A stretch of 64,000 bases of DNA from Massilia putida (GTDB taxonomy: Bacteria > Pseudomonadota > Gammaproteobacteria > Burkholderiales > Burkholderiaceae_D), in the NCBI RefSeq assembly GCF_001941825.1, contig NZ_CP019037.1, positions 186,001 to 250,000 on the forward strand, read 5' to 3'. The translations under genes were made by a program, and so were the position numbers. A model generated the notes under the pieces. The model made no database searches, was not told where the DNA came from, and saw nothing but the letters and a program-made list of their open reading frames with translations. This document shows positions 8,579-16,757 of this stretch, piece by piece; within the stretch, counting starts at the first letter, position 1; each line of letters opens with the position of its first letter.

Positions 8579-9739
8579 GTGGAAGCGCGGAAGATTCAAC
8601 TGAAGGTGGGTACGCTGGCAGTGGTTTTGTACGCAGTACACGGGGCAGTGTGTGCGCAAGGTGTGTTTGAATCGTTCCTGCCCGGTTTTTATCCTGGCTT
8701 GATACCGAAGGCCGGCGATGCGTTCAAGGTTTACGGATCGGTTGACCTTTATCTCGACCGTCTCGATGCAGGTGGTACGACGGTAAACCGCATGCTCAGC
8801 GGCGGCACATGGACGTCGAAGCTCGGCTTCTACGGACGGGAAGAGCTGGGCGGTGGCACCGCAGTGTTCTTCGATCTCGAGGCGGGACTGAATGCGGATG
8901 ACGGCACGCTGCAACAGGCGGGCACGCTGTTCAATCGCCAGTCCACGATCGCGATGACCAATCCGCGCTACGGTACGCTGCAGATGGGTAAGCAGTTTGG
9001 TGTCGGCCTGCAGTTGTACGTCGACCCGTTCCTCGGCAATGCGAAGATTTCGCCCTGGGCCTACCTGAGCGGTGCCGCCGATCTCGGCAAAGGGTCCAGC
9101 ACGGTGGAATCCCGGGTCAACAAGTCGATCGTCTACATGTCGCCAACCATCGCGGGTCTCAGCACCCAGTGGCTGTATGCGGTCAAGACCGACCGGTCGC
9201 AGGGCGGACCTGCCACGCAAAACCGCGGCGTGAACCTGACCTGGGTGACCACACCGGGCGGCCATCGTCTGTACAGCGTGGCGTCGTTCAACCAGACCTG
9301 GTGCGATCCGAAATCCGGCGATCCCAGCCAGGTGACCTGTACCGATACCACGGTGCGCACCGATGCATCCGGGGCGGCGCTTGTCTATGACATGAGCAAA
9401 TATGTGGTGTCCGCTTCCTACCAGCTGATCGCCCCGAAGCGCGTGGGAAATTACATGGCCCGCGTCAGCTCGCTGGGCGGTACGGCACGGCTCGGCGCCA
9501 ACCTGTGGAAGCTGTCGGTCGTGTACCGCGATACCACGCAGAGCCGCAACCACGCCTTCGCCACCACCCTCGGCGACGAGTACTTCCTGTCGAGGCTCAC
9601 AGCCCTGTATTTCCGCTATTCCCTGATCCGGAACGGCGCCAAATCCGCGATGACGATCGACTACGCGAGCGGGTCGCCGCTCCCGACTGCCGGCGCCAGG
9701 GTCTCCGATCTCGCGGTTGGCATGTACCACAACTTCTGA
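8579..9739 (+). CDS. Outer-membrane porin (Gram-negative trimeric porin family)
   Basis: The start is GTG at 8579, supported by AGGGGGA 5 nt upstream. The 386-residue product begins with a signal peptide (positive MEARK, hydrophobic core, cleavage near VCA-QG) and ends in Phe (MYHNF), the outer-membrane beta-barrel insertion signal. The early KVYGSVDLYLDR segment and the GKQFG turn are typical of beta-proteobacterial 16-strand porins. As first gene of the set with the amidohydrolase and MFS carrier, it probably admits the same small anionic substrate to the periplasm. Specificity cannot be read from sequence. Confidence 0.9.
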   Translation: MEARKIQLKVGTLAVVLYAVHGAVCAQGVFESFLPGFYPGLIPKAGDAFKVYGSVDLYLDRLDAGGTTVNRMLSGGTWTSKLGFYGREELGGGTAVFFDLEAGLNADDGTLQQAGTLFNRQSTIAMTNPRYGTLQMGKQFGVGLQLYVDPFLGNAKISPWAYLSGAADLGKGSSTVESRVNKSIVYMSPTIAGLSTQWLYAVKTDRSQGGPATQNRGVNLTWVTTPGGHRLYSVASFNQTWCDPKSGDPSQVTCTDTTVRTDASGAALVYDMSKYVVSASYQLIAPKRVGNYMARVSSLGGTARLGANLWKLSVVYRDTTQSRNHAFATTLGDEYFLSRLTALYFRYSLIRNGAKSAMTIDYASGSPLPTAGARVSDLAVGMYHNF

Positions 9740-9787
9740 CCGCGCAACACGCCGTTCAGCCTATCAACAACCCAACACAGGTTCATC

Positions 9788-10963
9788 ATGAGTCACATCG
9801 AAAAAGCCAGGCAAATGGCGCCCGAATACACCACCATCCGCCAGTGGATCCACCGCCATCCGGAACTCGGATTCGAAGAACAGGAAACCAGCACGCTGGT
9901 CGCCGCCAAGCTGCGCGAACTGGGGTACGACGTGACCGAGGGCGTCGGCGGCACGGGCGTCGTCGCCACCCTCAAGCGCGGCAACTCGACGCGCAGCATC
10001 GGCCTGCGCGCCGACATGGACGCGTTACCCATCCGGGAAGCCCCGGGGCGTGCCTACTGCAGCGTCCATGACGGCAAGATGCACGCCTGCGGCCATGACG
10101 GCCATACGGCAACCTTGCTGTGCGGTGCGGATTACATCGCCAGGCATGCTGATTTCGACGGCACCGTGCACCTGATCTTCCAGCCGGCGGAGGAAACCCT
10201 GGATGGCGCCCGCAAGATGATCGAAGACGGCTTGTTCGAGCGCTTCCCGTGCGATACCGTTTATGCGATGCACAATGCGCCCGGGTTGCCGGTCGGCCAG
10301 GCGGTCTGCCTGGAAGGGCCCATCACCGCGTCGTCGGATCGCGCCACCGTGCGCATCCGCGGCAAGGGCGGCCACGGCGCCATGCCGCATCTGACCCGGG
10401 ATCCGGTCCTGGCCGCGGCAGCCCTCGTGATGTCCCTGCAGTCCATCGTCGCACGCAACGTGTCGCCCGACGAGACGGCCGTCATCAGCGTGGGTGCCAT
10501 CCACACGGGCGAGACCTTCAACGTGATTCCCGACGAAGCCGTCGTCAAACTCAATACACGTGCCTGCACGCCCGAGGTACGCAACCAGCTCGAAGAGCGG
10601 ATCAACGGGGTCGTGGCGGGCGTGTGCGCCACCTATGAGGTGTCGTTCGAGATCGAATTCGAACACTGCATCGGGGTATTGGTCAATCATCCCGAGCCGA
10701 CGGCGGTCTCGAGGAAAGTGCTGACCAAGCTGCTCGGCGAGCAGAACGTTATTACCGTCAAGCGCAAGGGCGGTCTCGGCAGCGAAGACTTCGCCACCAT
10801 GGCCGAAGCGCGGCCGGGCTGCTATATCGCACTTGGCAACGGCGTCGGCACCTTCGGCGGGTGTTCGGTGCACAACCCCGGCTACGATTTCAACGACGAG
10901 ATCATCCCGATCGGCGCCGGTTTCTGGGGCGCGCTTGTCGAGACTGTGCTCGCGCCGGCATAA
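9788..10963 (+). CDS. M20-family amidohydrolase, hippurate hydrolase-like
   Basis: A 391-residue cytoplasmic metalloamidase of the M20D/aminoacylase type. Metal-site and catalytic motifs are in order: HRHPELGFEE near residue 22, GLRADMDALPI near 74, MHACGHDGHTA near 98 (Cys/His ligands), PAEE near 135 (general base Glu) and a C-terminal VHNPGYDFND (His ligand). The family cleaves N-acyl amino acids; hippurate (benzoylglycine) and indole-3-acetyl amino acids are known substrates. Hydrolysis of an N-acylglycine would explain the glycine riboswitch and serine dehydratase relic downstream. No signal peptide is seen, so the MFS carrier would supply the substrate. Confidence 0.9.
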   Translation: MSHIEKARQMAPEYTTIRQWIHRHPELGFEEQETSTLVAAKLRELGYDVTEGVGGTGVVATLKRGNSTRSIGLRADMDALPIREAPGRAYCSVHDGKMHACGHDGHTATLLCGADYIARHADFDGTVHLIFQPAEETLDGARKMIEDGLFERFPCDTVYAMHNAPGLPVGQAVCLEGPITASSDRATVRIRGKGGHGAMPHLTRDPVLAAAALVMSLQSIVARNVSPDETAVISVGAIHTGETFNVIPDEAVVKLNTRACTPEVRNQLEERINGVVAGVCATYEVSFEIEFEHCIGVLVNHPEPTAVSRKVLTKLLGEQNVITVKRKGGLGSEDFATMAEARPGCYIALGNGVGTFGGCSVHNPGYDFNDEIIPIGAGFWGALVETVLAPA

Positions 10964-10987
10964 CGATACCCACGAGGAGATATCGAC

Positions 10988-12253
10988 ATGAGCACCCCCC
11001 ACACCGGCCACCGCCGGATCACGATACTGCTGCTGATGTGCGTGGTCGTCATCAGTGCCTGCGACAAGCTGATCTTTTCATTCGCGGGGCCGGCGATCAT
11101 CCGCGATCTCGCATTGACGCCAGTGCAGTTCGGATTCGCTGGCAGCGCATTCTTCTTCCTGTACTCGGTGTCCGGCATCGCGCTGGGCTTTCTCGCGAAC
11201 CGGGTCAAGACCAGATGGATCCTGGTAGGCATGTCGGCGGTGTGGGCGACCTCGCAGTTCATCGTCAACTTCGCGTCCGGCTTTGCTTCGCTGGTGGTCA
11301 GCCGCCTGCTGCTGGGCATCGGCACCGGTCCGGCCACCGCGATCACCCAGCACGCCGGGTTCAAATGGGTCGCGCCGGGCGAACGGGTGAGGATCTCGTC
11401 GCTCCTCCAGATCAGCTTGGCCATCGGCGGGCTCTTGTCCGGCGCGGTGCTGCCGCTGGCCATCCTGAAATATGGCTGGCGACAGTCGTATGTCGCCCTT
11501 GGCGTCCTGAGCCTCGTCTGGATCGCGCTGTGGCTGGTCTTCGGCCGCGAAGGCCAGGTCGACGACCGCGCGCACGGCGCAGCAGGCAAGTCGGCCACGT
11601 ACCGGCAGCTCCTGCTGAACCGAACCTTCATCACCGTGTCCCTCCTGGGCTTCATCGGGTACATGCCCAACGTGCTCGGATTCAGCTGGCTGGCCGTCTA
11701 TCTGCAGCAGGGCGTGGGGCTTGCGCCGGGCACGATGGCCATCTACCTCACGACCCTGACGCTGGCCGTGATCGTACTGAGCTACATCGCGTCCTGGCTG
11801 GCGGAACGTGCGCTCAAGGCAGGGACATCGTTCCGGAAAGCGATGGTTGTCCCGCCGATGCTGGGGTGCGCGGTGGGCGCCGCCGCCTATTTTTCCATGC
11901 ACCTGGCGCACCGCGACATGCGCGCCGTGCTGGCCCTGTATTTCATCGGTTCCCTGGCAATCAACCTGCTGCCGGTATTCGGCTACGCCATCGTGGCGCA
12001 CATCGCGGCGCCGGAGAAGCGTGGGGCCATGCTCGCGATTCACAACGGCGTGGTGACCAGCGCAGGCATCGTCGCCCCGGCTGCGATTGGACTGCTCATC
12101 GCACGCTCGGGTGGCGACGTCAGCGCGGGCATGGAACTGTTCTTTGCCGTGTTTGGGATCGTTGCCTTTATCGGCAGCCTGATTGGGCTCGCGTGGATCC
12201 AGCCTGACGGCGCGGAAGCAAAGGAAAAGGTGTATGGCCGTCAGCGTATTTGA
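10988..12253 (+). CDS. MFS transporter (anion:cation symporter-like)
   Basis: A 421-residue inner-membrane protein with about 12 hydrophobic segments in two halves separated by a charged loop near residue 200. It is preceded by GAGGAG and starts at ATG 10988. The N-terminal half (CDKLIFSFAGPAIIRDLALT, then GFAGSAFFFLYS) resembles ACS-type carriers for organic anions such as aromatic acids and glucarate. It directly follows the amidohydrolase and its end overlaps by 20 nt the remnant of a serine dehydratase start, so that gene was once part of the operon. Likely role: uptake of the amidohydrolase substrate. Confidence 0.88.
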   Translation: MSTPHTGHRRITILLLMCVVVISACDKLIFSFAGPAIIRDLALTPVQFGFAGSAFFFLYSVSGIALGFLANRVKTRWILVGMSAVWATSQFIVNFASGFASLVVSRLLLGIGTGPATAITQHAGFKWVAPGERVRISSLLQISLAIGGLLSGAVLPLAILKYGWRQSYVALGVLSLVWIALWLVFGREGQVDDRAHGAAGKSATYRQLLLNRTFITVSLLGFIGYMPNVLGFSWLAVYLQQGVGLAPGTMAIYLTTLTLAVIVLSYIASWLAERALKAGTSFRKAMVVPPMLGCAVGAAAYFSMHLAHRDMRAVLALYFIGSLAINLLPVFGYAIVAHIAAPEKRGAMLAIHNGVVTSAGIVAPAAIGLLIARSGGDVSAGMELFFAVFGIVAFIGSLIGLAWIQPDGAEAKEKVYGRQRI

Positions 12254-12576
12254 TTTGTCCAAGGTCGGCATCGGGCCCTCGAGTTCACGCACGGTCTTCG
12301 CGGAACACCCAATGGCCCGAACTGTACCGGCATCATCCCGGCCGTGCTGCGCGACGATGACCGCCCCGTCCCGGGCGCGACCGATGACGGCATCGTCGAC
12401 TTCCTTCTGACGGCCGGCGCCGTCGGTATGCTCTACAGCTGGGCGCCAGATTGGGCCAGGTCGGGAACGCGGCGGAGATGGGCATGGAACACCACCTGGG
12501 CCTGACCTGCGACCCCTTGGGCGGGCTCGTGCAGACGTCGCGTGGCGGCCTGGCCGTCAATATCGTCGAGTGTTGA
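12234..12576 (+). pseudogene. sdaA: L-serine dehydratase relic (sdaA), degraded
   Basis: Three blocks of an iron-sulfur L-serine dehydratase survive in three different reading frames. The first, from ATG 12234, reads MAVSVFDLSKVGIGPSSS, the family N-terminus. The second, from 12305, reads TPNGPNCTGIIPAVL and then [12 protein letters not shown]. The third, from 12457, reads [16 protein letters not shown] and ends at TGA 12574-12576. Intact enzymes are about 460 residues; here most of the middle and the C-terminal cysteines are deleted, leaving some 114 codons. The intact gene would convert serine (made from glycine) to pyruvate, fitting the glycine theme of the locus. The gene is certainly non-functional. 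Confidence 0.85.
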
Positions 12577-12643
12577 CACATCTTCGCGACCGCCCGGTGC
12601 GGCCGCATCAGGTTCTACTATCGCGGCTCGACGCCGCCATCGT

Positions 12644-12840
12644 ATCGGGAGAGACTGTCCGCCAGGCGGAACAGCGCCGAAGGAGCAACCGCCCCGGAAA
12701 CTCTCAGGCAAAAGGACCGGTACCGATGCTGAACACTCTGAAGAGCTGCCCGGCCGACGTCGCCGGGTACACCGCAGGAGCAAGTGCAGGCCTTTACAAC
12801 GGCCCGCGTGAATCTCTCAGGTCCAAAACAGAGGGGGTGT
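12644..12840 (+). promoter_or_regulatory. Tandem glycine riboswitch
   Basis: Two glycine aptamers in series. Aptamer 1 (12644-12727) has GGGAGAGACTGTCC, then GCGCCGAAGGAGCAA, then CTCTCAGGCAAAAGGACCG, closed by ATCGG/CCGAT. Aptamer 2 (12733-12840) has CTCTGAAGAGC, then CACCGCAGGAGCAAG, then CTCTCAGGTCC and the closing CAGAG. These are the conserved blocks of the glycine riboswitch class. Downstream, a hairpin GATCG/CGATC (12860-12877) directly abuts the ribosome site GGGAG (12878-12882) of the next gene. By inference control is translational, with glycine turning expression on as in most known cases. Confidence 0.93.
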
Positions 12841-12890
12841 CACTGCGCAGGTGCGCAATGATCGACCTTTGACGATCGGGAGTTATCCTC

Positions 12891-14114
12891 ATGAGAACCA
12901 TCACCATCATCGGCGGCGGCATCACCGGTGTCACCACTGCCTATGCGCTCGCGAAGCGCGGCTACGCCGTCACCCTGCTGGAACGGCACCCCTATGCAGC
13001 GATGGAAACATCGTACGCCAACGGCGGCCAGTTGTCCGCTTCGAATGCGGAAGTCTGGAACCACACCTCCACCGTGCTCAAGGGATTGAAGTGGATGCTG
13101 AAGAACGATGCGCCGCTGCTCGTCAATCCCAAACCGAGCTGGCACAAGCTGTCGTGGTTCGCCGAATTCGTCGCCGCCATGCCGCGCTACCGCGACAACA
13201 CGATCGTCACCGCCAGGCTGGCGGTCGCCGCGCGCGAGCACCTGTTCCGATGGGCTGCGGACGAACGCATCGACTTCGACCACAAGCGCGAAGGCATCCT
13301 GCACATCTATCGCGACCGCGCCGGATTCGACCACGCCTGGCAGGTATCGAAGCTGCTGGCACAAGGCGGACTGCCGCGGCGCGCCGTCACGCCGCCTGAA
13401 ATGCGTGCGATCGAGCCCACGCTGGCCGGCACGTACTACGGTGGCTTTTACACCGAGAGCGATAGTACCGGCGACATCCACAAGTTTACCTTCGGTCTCG
13501 CGTCAGCCGCCCAGCGCCTCGGCGTGAAGATGCGATTCGGGTGCAGGGTGATCGATCTCGCTGCCACCGCGCATGGTGCCGAGGTCGATGTGCTGCAAGA
13601 TGGTGCCAACGATAAGGTGCTCTGCGATGCGGTGGTGATCTGCGCCGGGACGGCGAGTCGCGACCTGGCCGCCCGCGTGGGCGACCGTGTCAATGTGTAT
13701 CCGGTAAAGGGCTATTCGATTACGGTCAACCTTACGGATGACGCCAGCCGGGCCGCTGCTCCCAATGTCAGTCTGCTCGACGATGCCACCAAGCTGGTGA
13801 CAAGCCGGCTTGGCGTGGGGCGCTTTCGTGTTGCCGGGACGGCCGAGTTCAATGGTTTTAATCGCGATATCCGAGCCGACCGCATTGCGCCGCTGATTGA
13901 CTGGGTAAGGCAATGCTTCCCCGGCGTGAGCACACGCAGCGTCGTACCATGGGCCGGATTGCGGCCAATGATGCCTGACCTGATGCCGCGCGTCGGCCGC
14001 GGCAAGCGTCCGTCGGTCCTCTACAATACCGGGCATGGGCATCTAGGTTGGACACTGTCGGCAGCGACCGCGGAGATGACGGCCGACCTCATGGCAGGCA
14101 TGTTGCCGACCTGA
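12891..14114 (+). CDS. FAD-dependent amino acid dehydrogenase/oxidase (DadA-like)
   Basis: A 407-residue flavoprotein of the DAO superfamily. The dinucleotide-binding GGGITG loop is at residues 8-13, NGGQLSASN follows near 44, and the C-terminal FAD segment NTGHGHLGWT is present. It resembles the D-amino acid dehydrogenase small subunit, which oxidises D-amino acids (and glycine in relatives) to oxo acid plus ammonia, passing electrons to the respiratory chain. The glycine riboswitch immediately upstream suggests that glycine is the substrate or a related signal, so a glycine dehydrogenase or oxidase role is plausible. ATG 12891 follows GGGAG by 8 nt. Confidence 0.85.
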   Translation: MRTITIIGGGITGVTTAYALAKRGYAVTLLERHPYAAMETSYANGGQLSASNAEVWNHTSTVLKGLKWMLKNDAPLLVNPKPSWHKLSWFAEFVAAMPRYRDNTIVTARLAVAAREHLFRWAADERIDFDHKREGILHIYRDRAGFDHAWQVSKLLAQGGLPRRAVTPPEMRAIEPTLAGTYYGGFYTESDSTGDIHKFTFGLASAAQRLGVKMRFGCRVIDLAATAHGAEVDVLQDGANDKVLCDAVVICAGTASRDLAARVGDRVNVYPVKGYSITVNLTDDASRAAAPNVSLLDDATKLVTSRLGVGRFRVAGTAEFNGFNRDIRADRIAPLIDWVRQCFPGVSTRSVVPWAGLRPMMPDLMPRVGRGKRPSVLYNTGHGHLGWTLSAATAEMTADLMAGMLPT

Positions 14115-14139
14115 TGCGGTCGGACGAGAAAAGGATATT

Positions 14140-14155
14140 AATCATATATATGTTT
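14140..14155. promoter_or_regulatory. AATCAT-N4-ATGATT site a (fused ACAD)
   Basis: AATCAT-ATAT-ATGTTT, one mismatch in the right arm. It lies 61 bp upstream of the ACAD fusion start at 14217 and is the leftmost of ten related sites spread to 61511. Confidence 0.65.
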
Positions 14156-14216
14156 ATTGACAGCGTGCGACCCGTCTGGATACACTTCGGGATCGCTCAT
14201 CCAGACGGAGACATTC

Positions 14217-16463
14217 ATGAATGCACTGCTTCACCCGGCCAGCCAGACAACTGACGCAGACCGCGCGCTGCTACGCGATAGTCTGCGCAATATGCTGGCC
14301 GAGCATTGGCCGGCCGACCGCGCACTGGACCACGCCGCCGATCCGGCGGCTGTCGCGGCGATCACGCTGCGGCTCGGATCGCTCGGCGTGCTCGCGCTGG
14401 GCGGCGAGCAAGGTTATGGCGGCTTGCGCGAAGTACTGGTTGCGATGGAAGAACTGGGGCGCGCGGCCTGTCCGGCGCCCGTCACGGCCGCCGTGGTTGC
14501 CAACATGCTGCTGGGGCGTGGCGCCGACGCTGAAGTCGATGCCCTGCTGGACGCTGTGGAAGCCGGCAAAGCCAGGCTGGGCCTGGCGCTGGGCGCCGAC
14601 GATGGCGACGCACGTGCCGGTCGCGCCGTGCTGCGCGACGCAAGCCTGCAAGGCGAGCTGGCCTTCGCGGAAGGCGCGGCCGGGGCCACGCACCTGCTGG
14701 TCCGAGCCGAACGTGCCGACGGGACACCGGTGATCGCGATCGTCGAGGCCGACGCGGCCGGGGTTACCGTGGTATCGACACCCGGCCTGTCAGTCCCACC
14801 GCTCGCGCAGCTGCACTTCGACAACGCGCCCGCAACAGTTGTGGAGGTGACTTCCGCGGCGTTGGATGAGGCGGGTCTCGTCGTGCGTTTGAGCCTGCTG
14901 GCCCGTGCATTGGGCGCAGCAGGCAGGGGGTTCGATCTGGTCCTGCAACACGCACGCGAGCGCAAGCAGTTCGGTCAACCGATCGGCCGCTTCCAGGCGG
15001 TACAGCACAAGCTGGCGGATTGCCTGACCCGGCTGGATGGCGCGCGGCTGACACTGGACAATGCGGCCGCCAGCCGCGACCGCGGCGGCAGCGATTGGCG
15101 CTATTACGCATCCGCTGCGCTGGCGTTTTCCGGTCCGGCGCTGCGCCAGGTATCGCTGGAGACGCATCATGTCTTTGCCGCGATCGGATATGCCGAGGAA
15201 CACGAAGCGCCGCGCCATTTCCGCCGGACGCATGGGGATCTCGTGCGTTGCGGCGGCGTGCAACGCGCACGTGCGGAGCTGGCGCAATGGCTCCTCCGTG
15301 ACGGCACGCCGTTGCCCGAATACGATCTGGGCGAGGTCGGCAATGCTTTCCGGCAGGAGGTACGGGCGTGGATCGCAGACAACTGGACCACGGACCGCAA
15401 GCTCGTGCAGCAAGAGCTGCCGCCCGAGAAGCGTGGCTACGACCCGGAGTACGCGCGGCGCCTGGGCGAGCAGGGCTGGAATACGCTGAGCTGGCCCAAG
15501 GAGTACGGCGGACAGGCCCGCACGCCGTTCGAGCAACTGGCGTTCATCGAGGAATGCCAGCTGGCGGGTGCCCCGAACAGCCGTGGCGGTATCCAGGCCC
15601 ATGCGCTGATGACCTATGGCACGCAACAGCAGAAGGACGAATTCCTGCCGCGTATCGCGCGCGGCGAGATCACATTCTGCCTTGGCTACAGCGAGCCGGA
15701 AGCGGGTTCCGACCTGGTGGCGCTGAAGACCACCGCCGTGCGCGATGGCGACGAATGGGTCATCAACGGCCAGAAGTTGTGGACCACCGGTGCCGAGTAT
15801 GCCGATTACATGTGGCTGGCCGCGCGCACCGATCCGGATGCGAAACCGAAGCATGCCGGAATCAGCGTGTTCATCGTGCCCATGAATACACCCGGCATCA
15901 CGATCCGACCGTCGATGGCCATGTATGGGCATACGTTCTGCACCGAGTTCCTCGACAACGTCCGGGTTCCGGCCACCGCCCTGGTCGGCGAAGTCAACCA
16001 GGGCTGGGCGATCCTGACCGCGGCACTGGCGACCGAGCGTATCGTGATGGGCGGCTTCGTCGCGGCGGCGCGTGCCGCCTTCGAGCAGGTCGTCGCGGCG
16101 CTGCGTGCGGCGGGTACGATCGATCCGGTTGCGGCCGACCGGATCGGCACGCTGGCCGCGGAAATCGAAGCGGCGCGCCAACTGCTGACGCGCAGCGTCG
16201 CGATGGCCGAGCAAGGCCAGGTCGCGACCTGGGAAGCGGCGATGAGCAAGGTGTTCAGCGGCGAGTTGATGCAGCGCCTGGGTGAAGCCGCGCTGGATAT
16301 GCTCGGCACGGGAGCGACGCTCAGCCAGGGCGCGCTCGGCGCCATCACGGATGGGCGCCTGGAGCATATGCTGCGCCATTCGATCATGATCGTGGTCGGC
16401 GGCGGCACCAATGAAATCCAGCGCACCCTGATCGCGCAGCGAGGGCTCGATCTTCCCCGCTGA
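14217..16463 (+). CDS. Two-unit acyl-CoA dehydrogenase (natural ACAD-ACAD fusion)
   Basis: The 748-residue product contains two complete ACAD folds. Residues ~1-370 resemble the small subunit type (EELGRAACPAPV; RKQFGQPIGRFQAVQHKLAD). Residues ~375-748 resemble the large type (YSEPEAGSDLVALKT; VINGQKLWTTGAEYADYMW; GGGTNEIQRTLIAQRGLDLP). Adjacent small/large gene pairs at 29159, 44377 and 55278 carry the same two parts separately. Such pairs in steroid and related catabolism form alpha2beta2 enzymes with one FAD site per dimer. ATG 14217 has GGAG 6 nt upstream; a longer frame to 14157 is less likely. The fold assignment is strong, the substrate unknown. Confidence 0.9.
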   Translation: MNALLHPASQTTDADRALLRDSLRNMLAEHWPADRALDHAADPAAVAAITLRLGSLGVLALGGEQGYGGLREVLVAMEELGRAACPAPVTAAVVANMLLGRGADAEVDALLDAVEAGKARLGLALGADDGDARAGRAVLRDASLQGELAFAEGAAGATHLLVRAERADGTPVIAIVEADAAGVTVVSTPGLSVPPLAQLHFDNAPATVVEVTSAALDEAGLVVRLSLLARALGAAGRGFDLVLQHARERKQFGQPIGRFQAVQHKLADCLTRLDGARLTLDNAAASRDRGGSDWRYYASAALAFSGPALRQVSLETHHVFAAIGYAEEHEAPRHFRRTHGDLVRCGGVQRARAELAQWLLRDGTPLPEYDLGEVGNAFRQEVRAWIADNWTTDRKLVQQELPPEKRGYDPEYARRLGEQGWNTLSWPKEYGGQARTPFEQLAFIEECQLAGAPNSRGGIQAHALMTYGTQQQKDEFLPRIARGEITFCLGYSEPEAGSDLVALKTTAVRDGDEWVINGQKLWTTGAEYADYMWLAARTDPDAKPKHAGISVFIVPMNTPGITIRPSMAMYGHTFCTEFLDNVRVPATALVGEVNQGWAILTAALATERIVMGGFVAAARAAFEQVVAALRAAGTIDPVAADRIGTLAAEIEAARQLLTRSVAMAEQGQVATWEAAMSKVFSGELMQRLGEAALDMLGTGATLSQGALGAITDGRLEHMLRHSIMIVVGGGTNEIQRTLIAQRGLDLPR

Positions 16464-16502
16464 GGGCGAAGCGCATCAGCGAACACTTCTATTCCTCCAT
16501 TT

Positions 16503-16539
16503 GCCGCCAAGCCTCTTCGGGACCTGGCGGCTTTTTTTT
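16503..16539 (+). terminator. Rho-independent terminator after the ACAD fusion
   Basis: GCCGCCA (16503-16509) pairs with TGGCGGC (16525-16531) and is followed by eight T residues (16532-16539). It closes the single-gene unit at 14217. The remaining 16540-16757 holds no recognisable gene or signal. Confidence 0.85.
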
Positions 16540-16757
16540 GGCCCGCCGTCAGTGCGACGAAACCGACGCGCCGAGGCAATCGGGTTTGCAGGATGGACGC
16601 AGAGCGGCGCGGCGACTGTGCGGACGTACCGTGGGCTTGGTTGGGTGTTGCGGACAGCGCGTATCCAGGATGCAGCAGGGAAGGGAAGACTGTTGCGTTC
16701 GATGGGCGAAACTGCCCGGAGGGGCCGGAGGGCGGCCCGGGCGGGCTTGCTGCAGGG

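Noticed and set aside
12234..12410. A short intact gene starting MAVSVFDLSK
   Set aside because: The similarity to serine dehydratase jumps between three frames with large deletions, so it is a relic, not a short functional protein.
12542..12872. Short open frames across 12542-12872
   Set aside because: They lie over the tandem glycine riboswitch, whose conserved blocks explain the sequence better.
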